Shown in pieces: positions 37,255 to 41,367 of a stretch of DNA of 41,367 nt. Within the stretch, counting starts at the first letter, position 1; every line of letters begins with the position of its first letter. This DNA is from Chloroflexota bacterium (lineage in GTDB: Bacteria; Chloroflexota; Anaerolineae; CG2-30-64-16). The position numbers and the translations under genes are program-made. Location of the stretch: positions 1 through 41,367 of the forward strand of contig JAPLHB010000170.1 in assembly GCA_026389845.1 (NCBI GenBank), read 5' to 3'. The notes beneath the pieces were generated by a model, which had not been told where the DNA came from, did no database searches, and saw only the letters and a list, made by a program, of their open reading frames with translations.

Positions 37255-38012
37255 CCGAACTCACGGAAGACGCCATCGCAAATGAGCTGAATCGCCTGAC
37301 TTGCAGCTACGCTTTTTACTATCACCGCCGGAATGGGGTCAGGGCGCCGATCCTTCGCCGCAATTGCGACCTCTTCCTCGCGGCCTCCATCATCAAAGTG
37401 CCGATCTTGTTCGCGTGGGCCTACCTGGAGCGGATGGGGCGCGCCAACCGCGCCGAGGTGTGCGAGCTAGACTTCGAGCCGCAGATAGAGGGCGCCGGGC
37501 TGTCTTGGCTGCTGAAGACGCGGCGGCTGCCGTTCAACGACGTGTTGCTGCTGATGATCGCGCTTTCGGACAACCTGTGCACCAACCTGGTCATCCGGCG
37601 CATCGGCATCGAGCGACTGAACGGCATCTTCCGCGGCCCGCTGGGGCTGCCGGACGCGGTGGTGGAGCGCAAGCTGATGGACTACGAGGCGCGGGCACGC
37701 GGGCTGGAGAACCGCGTTTCCGTCGCGGACTGCATCCGCCTGTTCGAGTTACGGGACGGGCGCAACCCGGAAGAACGCGCCTGGATCGAGCCGATGCTCC
37801 TCGCCAGCGATGACATGGGGCTGCTCCTGCGGAACGTCCCACGCGACACCGTGGCCTTCTACCATAAGACCGGCTCGATACCGGGGCTGTTGCACGATTG
37901 GGGCTATACTGGGCAGGCAGACGTCTTTCTGCTGACGCAGAACGTCAAGGACGTGGGGACGACTTACGAGGTGTTCGGGAGGGTGGGAGAAATGGTGCTT
38001 CGTGATACGTGA
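37224..38012 (+). CDS. Class A beta-lactamase-fold serine hydrolase
   Basis: 262 residues. Penicillin-binding/beta-lactamase motifs are all present: SIIK at 55-58 (S-x-x-K), SDN at 115-117, and KTG at 215-217 (YHKTGSIPG). An acidic residue near 155 could play the role of the class A general base, but alignment is needed. No signal peptide: the N-terminus is the repeat-derived QNEKRKTKI, so the protein would remain cytosolic unless the real start lies elsewhere. Possible roles are beta-lactam hydrolysis or an esterase/peptidase. Both its start and its stop (TGA in GATACGTGATGCG) lie in repeats. Coupled to the CitE-like gene (1 bp gap). Confidence 0.82.
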   Translation: MQNEKRKTKISELTEDAIANELNRLTCSYAFYYHRRNGVRAPILRRNCDLFLAASIIKVPILFAWAYLERMGRANRAEVCELDFEPQIEGAGLSWLLKTRRLPFNDVLLLMIALSDNLCTNLVIRRIGIERLNGIFRGPLGLPDAVVERKLMDYEARARGLENRVSVADCIRLFELRDGRNPEERAWIEPMLLASDDMGLLLRNVPRDTVAFYHKTGSIPGLLHDWGYTGQADVFLLTQNVKDVGTTYEVFGRVGEMVLRDT

Positions 38013-38092
38013 TGCGTGATCCGCGACAAGTGATCCGCGAAAGCCCCGTAAGGCCGCCTCACGCAGCACGGATCACGTATCACGTTCTACAT
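37996..38092. repeat. Inverted CGTGATR/YATCACG heptamer pair at convergent ends
   Basis: CGTGATACGTGATGCGTGAT (from 38008) faces CACGCAGCACGGATCACG and TATCACG (38060-38085). It covers the stop codon of the beta-lactamase-like gene and reaches the end of the opposite gene. Confidence 0.85.
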
Positions 38093-38386
38093 CTGAAACC
38101 GGCCGCTCGCCTCCACCACCTTCTGGCGGTAGTTCAAGACGAACTCCTGCAGTTTATCGCAGAGGCCGCGCCAATCGTCGCTGGCAAGGGTTGTGCGCAT
38201 GGTCGCCAGGTCGCCGGTGACCGCGCCGGTGAGGATCTGCGGCGCCTTGCCGTAGACCGTGTACCAGGCCTCGGTCGGCTGCAACCCCAACCGCATCAGC
38301 CCAGGCGCGAACTCCTGGACGATGAACTCGAAGTAAGGCTGCTCCCGCCCCGGCTTGATGTCCCAACTCATCAATAGTTTGACCAT
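38087..38386 (-). CDS. Small conserved protein, possible dimeric alpha/beta barrel
   Basis: 99 residues from ATG 38386; AGGATGG precedes it (an in-frame ATG at 38395 lies inside that site). Sequence MVKLLMSWDIKPGREQPYFE with alternating strands and helices (GDLATMRTTLASDDWRGLCDKL) suggests a ferredoxin-like dimeric barrel of the NIPSNAP or antibiotic-biosynthesis-monooxygenase type, but I do not recognise a family with confidence. No membrane or signal sequence. It has its own good promoter at 38420-38448. Function unknown. Confidence 0.7.
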   Translation of the reverse strand: MVKLLMSWDIKPGREQPYFEFIVQEFAPGLMRLGLQPTEAWYTVYGKAPQILTGAVTGDLATMRTTLASDDWRGLCDKLQEFVLNYRQKVVEASGRFQM

Positions 38387-38419
38387 GCGCGCCATCCTGT
38401 GGTAACGTAGCTGATGCTG

Positions 38420-38448
38420 AGGATACCAGAATCGGCGACTTTATGCAA
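38420..38448 (-). promoter_or_regulatory. Promoter of the small conserved gene
   Basis: Minus strand TTGCAT (38448-38443), 17-bp spacer, TATCCT (38425-38420). The -35 box directly abuts palindromic element copy 2. Confidence 0.65.
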
Positions 38449-38504
38449 GTAGGGGCATGGCCTTGCGCCTGCCCATGCGGGCGACCGCAAGGGATCGCCC
38501 CTAC
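38449..38504. repeat. GTAGGGGC palindromic element, copy 2
   Basis: GTAGGGGCATGGCCTTGCGC to GCAAGGGATCGCCCCTAC followed by ACAAATTGAGAAGATACTA. Nearly identical to copy 1 (12566-12622), including the 3' flank. Confidence 0.9.
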
Positions 38505-38537
38505 AAATTGAGAAGATACTAGCCGATAGGTGACAAC

Positions 38538-39350
38538 ATGCCAAAACTGCGCAAACCATCCCTCCCCAAAGGCCAGATCGTCCCGCCGGGGCAGGCTGAC
38601 CGCTGGCTCGATGAGGCCCAGCGCCGACTGATCCGCAAGGACTACGCAGGTGCCATCCAGGTCTGCGAGCGGGCGCTAACGTTGATGCCTGCCACTGCGC
38701 CCGTACGCGCCGACCTCCTGAACTGCCTGGCAAACGCTTACGGCCTGCTCAAACGCTTCGAGGAGGCTTACCAGGCCGGGTTGGAGGCGGTGCGAATTAC
38801 CCCCAAAGACCCGGTGCTGTGGTATAACCTGGGCCAGTCGGCGCGCTACACGCTGCGCACGGGCGAGTCGCTGACTTACTTTGAGCATGCCGCAGAATTC
38901 AATACTGACCCCACACAAGTCGAGATGTACGCCAAAGAGGTCAAATTCGGCCGTCAACTCGTCGCCAGCGACCTAAAGCTACGCGGGGCGGCTTTCACGC
39001 TCGACCAACTCATCGAGCAACAAGGCGAGTTCCAGGCGGCGGTCGCGCTGATGTCGGCCGGGCGATACCTCGAAGCCGAGAAGAAATTCCGGCAGGTCAT
39101 CGCCCTGGCGGACGTGCTCCCGCAACCGTGGGGCAACCTTGGGCTCACCCTGCTGATGCAACGCCGCTTCGACGAGGCCGAGATTGCTTTGCGTCGCGCG
39201 CTGGAAATTGACCCCAAATATGAACTGGCGCGCCAGAATCTTGCCAACCTGCCCGAAATCCGCCGGACGGGCCAACTGCCAGCGGTCGCCATTCATAACC
39301 CGATGGCAAAGGCGAAGGTCAGTCAGCGCGTCGTCTACGAGAAGGGGTAG
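38538..39350 (+). CDS. Tetratricopeptide repeat protein
   Basis: 270 residues, no signal peptide. TPR helices: DEAQRRLIRKDYAGAIQVCE, LLNCLANAYGLLKRFEEAY, DPVLWYNLGQSARYTLRTGE and, after a break, ALMSAGRYLEAEKKFRQVIA, PWGNLGLTLLMQRRFDEAEI and DPKYELARQNLANL. TPRs mediate protein-protein contacts; this one is probably cytosolic. It precedes the transglutaminase gene by 33 bp in the same direction, which suggests co-expression. Partner unknown. Confidence 0.85.
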   Translation: MPKLRKPSLPKGQIVPPGQADRWLDEAQRRLIRKDYAGAIQVCERALTLMPATAPVRADLLNCLANAYGLLKRFEEAYQAGLEAVRITPKDPVLWYNLGQSARYTLRTGESLTYFEHAAEFNTDPTQVEMYAKEVKFGRQLVASDLKLRGAAFTLDQLIEQQGEFQAAVALMSAGRYLEAEKKFRQVIALADVLPQPWGNLGLTLLMQRRFDEAEIALRRALEIDPKYELARQNLANLPEIRRTGQLPAVAIHNPMAKAKVSQRVVYEKG

Positions 39351-39383
39351 CCGAACTGCTGACGGAACTACGGAACGGAAACC

Positions 39384-41367
39384 ATGACCACAAACACCGC
39401 TACCCTACCCACTTCTACCGAACCGGCCGCGGCCGCCACCTATCAGGAGCGGTTGCAGCGCGGCGGGGGTTGGCTGACATTCGCGCTGGTCCTCGTCATG
39501 CTCGCCGCCATGGCCCAGTCGCTCATCGAGGCCGGTTGGAGCGAGGGGCTGATGGCCGTGCAGGCGGCCGCGTTGGCCGGCGTGATACTGGGCTTCCTGC
39601 TGGCGCTCACGCGCTGGGAGGGCGTCTTCCCTGCGTTCTATAGCTTCCTCGCGAGCATTCCGGTCATCGTCGCCTTGCTCCAGGCCGCGATGTTGGACAC
39701 GCTGAACGTCCACGACGCCATGCAGGAGATCTTCCGGCGCAACGTTCTTTGGTTCACCGCGCTCTTCAGCGGCTCGCCGGCGGCCGATAACCTGATCTTC
39801 GTGATGCAGCTTTGTCTGCTGGGGTGGTGGATCGGCTACCTGGCCGTCTGGAGCCTGGTGCGCCACCAGCGGGTGATCCACGCGGTCATTCCGGCCGGCG
39901 TGGGGCTGCTGGTCAACGCCTACTACGCGCCGATGAACCTGGGGGGCTACGTGGCGCTCTACTTGCTGGCGGTCGTGCTGATCGCCATGCGCGTCGAGCT
40001 GGCCCGCAACGAGGCCCGCTGGCAACTGGCTCAGATGCGCTACGCGCCCGACATCTTGCTGGACTTCCTGAAGGCCGGTGTGATCTTCGCCATCGCGATC
40101 ACGGCCGCGGCGTGGGTCATCCCCGACGTGACCGACTACGTGGCAACGGAGCGGCTGCTGCAACCCTTCGATGAGCCATGGAAAAAGGTGGAGGAAACCT
40201 GGAGCCGCATGTACCGCGCCTTGCAGTATCGCGGCAACGTGGTGCAAAGCACCCCCTTCGGCAAGAGCATGGCTCTAGGCGGCCCGGTGACGCTGACCGA
40301 CCGGCCGATCTTCGAGGCAGTGACCCCGGTGCGTACCTACTGGCGCGCGTCGGCCTTCGACACCTACACCGGCCAGGGCTGGCTGAACACGGACAGCGAC
40401 GTGGCGACTTTGGAGCGCAACCAAGCGTTGCCGGAGTTGCCCTTCGGCAGCTACGTCGAGATCACCGTAACGATCCGGCCACAGGAGCCGCGGCAGGATG
40501 TCATCTTCGCGCCGCCGCAGCCGTTGCGGGTGAACCTGCCGCTCAAGGCCGACGTGGCCCGGCCGACCGGGGAAAAAAGCCTGGGAGTGGTGTCGCTGCT
40601 GCACAGCCGGCTCACCCTGACCCCCAAAGATACCTACCTGGTCGTCTCCGGCGTCAGCGACGCCTCGCCCGACCAGTTGCGCGCCGACCGCAGCGACCAC
40701 GGGGAATGGATCGCCGGGCGCTACCTGCAATTGCCCGATACTCTGCCGGTGCGCGTGCGGACGCTTGCGTCTCAGCTCACGCAGCAGTACAACAACCCCT
40801 ACGATAAGGCCGCTGCCATCGAGCAGTATTTGCGCCGCTTCACCTACAACCAGAAGATCGCCGCGCCGCCGGCGGGCAGCGACGGGGTGGATTACTTCCT
40901 ATTCGGGGTGAAGCAGGGCTACTGCGACTACTACGCCAGCGCCATGGCGGTCATGCTCCGCTCGATCGGCATCCCGGCGCGCTTCGTCACCGGCTACACC
41001 CCCGGCACGCGGCCAGAATCCACCACGCCCGGCGCGACCCCGCCTAACACCTACCGCGTGCTGGAGCAGAACTCGCACGCCTGGGTCGAGGTCTACTTTC
41101 CCTCCTACGGCTGGATCCAGTTCGAACCGACCGCGTCGGAGCCGCAGATGGTGCGCCCCGAGCCGAAGCCGGCGGTGACGCCCACGCCGCAGCTCACCCG
41201 GCTGCCCGACGCAACCGAAGAGCCTGATGACCTGTTGTCCGACCGAGGGCGGCGTAGCGGGCCGCTCGACTTCACCCCCACCTCGCCCCTGATACGTTGG
41301 GTCCGAGACCATGTGCTGGCCCTGGCGCTCGGTCTGGCCGCGGCAGCGTTGATCGGCGGCGCATGGG
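39384..41367 (+). CDS. Membrane transglutaminase-like protein (TgpA-like), 3' truncated by window
   Basis: ATG 39384; open to the window edge (661 codons). The N-terminal part has several hydrophobic helices (LTFALVLVMLAAMAQSLIEA, VQAAALAGVILGFLLAL, LCLLGWWIGYLAVWSLV, YVALYLLAVVLIAM, AGVIFAIAITAAAWVI). A large extracytoplasmic region follows, with the transglutaminase-like core: catalytic Cys in KQGYCDYYASAMAVMLRS, then IPARFVTGYTPG, His in NSHAWVEVYFP and the acidic FEPT. A Pro-rich linker and the beginning of a further membrane helix (VLALALGLAAAALIGGAW) close the visible part. Homologues are often next to MoxR ATPase and DUF58 genes; those are not visible here. Role probably in extracytoplasmic protein cross-linking or peptide cleavage. 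Confidence 0.88.
   Translation, partial: MTTNTATLPTSTEPAAAATYQERLQRGGGWLTFALVLVMLAAMAQSLIEAGWSEGLMAVQAAALAGVILGFLLALTRWEGVFPAFYSFLASIPVIVALLQAAMLDTLNVHDAMQEIFRRNVLWFTALFSGSPAADNLIFVMQLCLLGWWIGYLAVWSLVRHQRVIHAVIPAGVGLLVNAYYAPMNLGGYVALYLLAVVLIAMRVELARNEARWQLAQMRYAPDILLDFLKAGVIFAIAITAAAWVIPDVTDYVATERLLQPFDEPWKKVEETWSRMYRALQYRGNVVQSTPFGKSMALGGPVTLTDRPIFEAVTPVRTYWRASAFDTYTGQGWLNTDSDVATLERNQALPELPFGSYVEITVTIRPQEPRQDVIFAPPQPLRVNLPLKADVARPTGEKSLGVVSLLHSRLTLTPKDTYLVVSGVSDASPDQLRADRSDHGEWIAGRYLQLPDTLPVRVRTLASQLTQQYNNPYDKAAAIEQYLRRFTYNQKIAAPPAGSDGVDYFLFGVKQGYCDYYASAMAVMLRSIGIPARFVTGYTPGTRPESTTPGATPPNTYRVLEQNSHAWVEVYFPSYGWIQFEPTASEPQMVRPEPKPAVTPTPQLTRLPDATEEPDDLLSDRGRRSGPLDFTPTSPLIRWVRDHVLALALGLAAAALIGGAW

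Overview
The window is GC-rich (by eye about 60 percent or more), densely coded bacterial DNA. Gene content and style point to a member of the Chloroflexota, probably Anaerolineae- or Caldilineae-like. The indicators are an rplU-rpmA-rpmE-tdk run, an IleS of the class with a GIHH signature, lipoproteins built from Ig-like Cys-containing repeats, many secreted glycoside hydrolase-like proteins, and above all heptanucleotide repeats scattered through intergenic DNA and genes. The placement is inference; no 16S gene or other decisive marker is present.

Layout. 1-227: tail of an L,D-transpeptidase. 276-2106 (+): a perfect consensus promoter, a leader hairpin, ribosomal proteins L21, L27 and L31, then thymidine kinase. 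2152-9522 (-): an operon read right to left. It starts at a strong promoter and a T-box leader, continues with alaX (alanyl-tRNA editing) and ileS, then an internal promoter, a DksA/TraR-type zinc finger protein, lspA, a VapBC-like toxin-antitoxin pair and an RluD-type pseudouridine synthase. 9516-11665 (+): a zinc-ribbon membrane protein and an Ntn-type asparaginase, from a promoter that shares its -35 box with the T-box promoter on the other strand. 11757-18564 (-): a surface cassette starting from its own promoter: a DUF4062 transmembrane protein, two paralogous lipoproteins, a GH17-like lipoprotein, a GT4 glycosyltransferase, a VanZ-like protein and a pteridine-reductase-like SDR. 18627-27467 (-): a large Ig-like lipoprotein, a UvrD-like helicase, a Cas4/AddB-like nuclease and RecJ. 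The 3' end of recJ runs through an out-of-frame remnant of glmS. 27478-38012: two clan-A glycosidase-like proteins, PPK2, a fused [2Fe-2S]/molybdenum hydroxylase, a CitE/HpcH-like lyase and a beta-lactamase-fold protein. 38087-41367: a small conserved protein, a TPR protein and a truncated membrane transglutaminase.

The most unusual aspect is repeat biology. At least seven families of 7-bp (occasionally 8-bp) tandem units, often in inverted pairs, and several perfect or near-perfect palindromes occupy gene boundaries. They also sit inside ileS, alaX, rluD, the GT4 gene and the molybdenum hydroxylase without breaking the frame. They supply the likely start codons of two genes (32748-35822 and 37224-38012) and the stop codons of several others, and one forms a hairpin inside the T-box leader. 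Three palindromes in one operon are all read in the same phase as a Ser-Glu core. The pattern resembles a combination of cyanobacterial heptanucleotide STRRs and Rickettsia palindromic elements, and is the best candidate here for an undescribed phenomenon.
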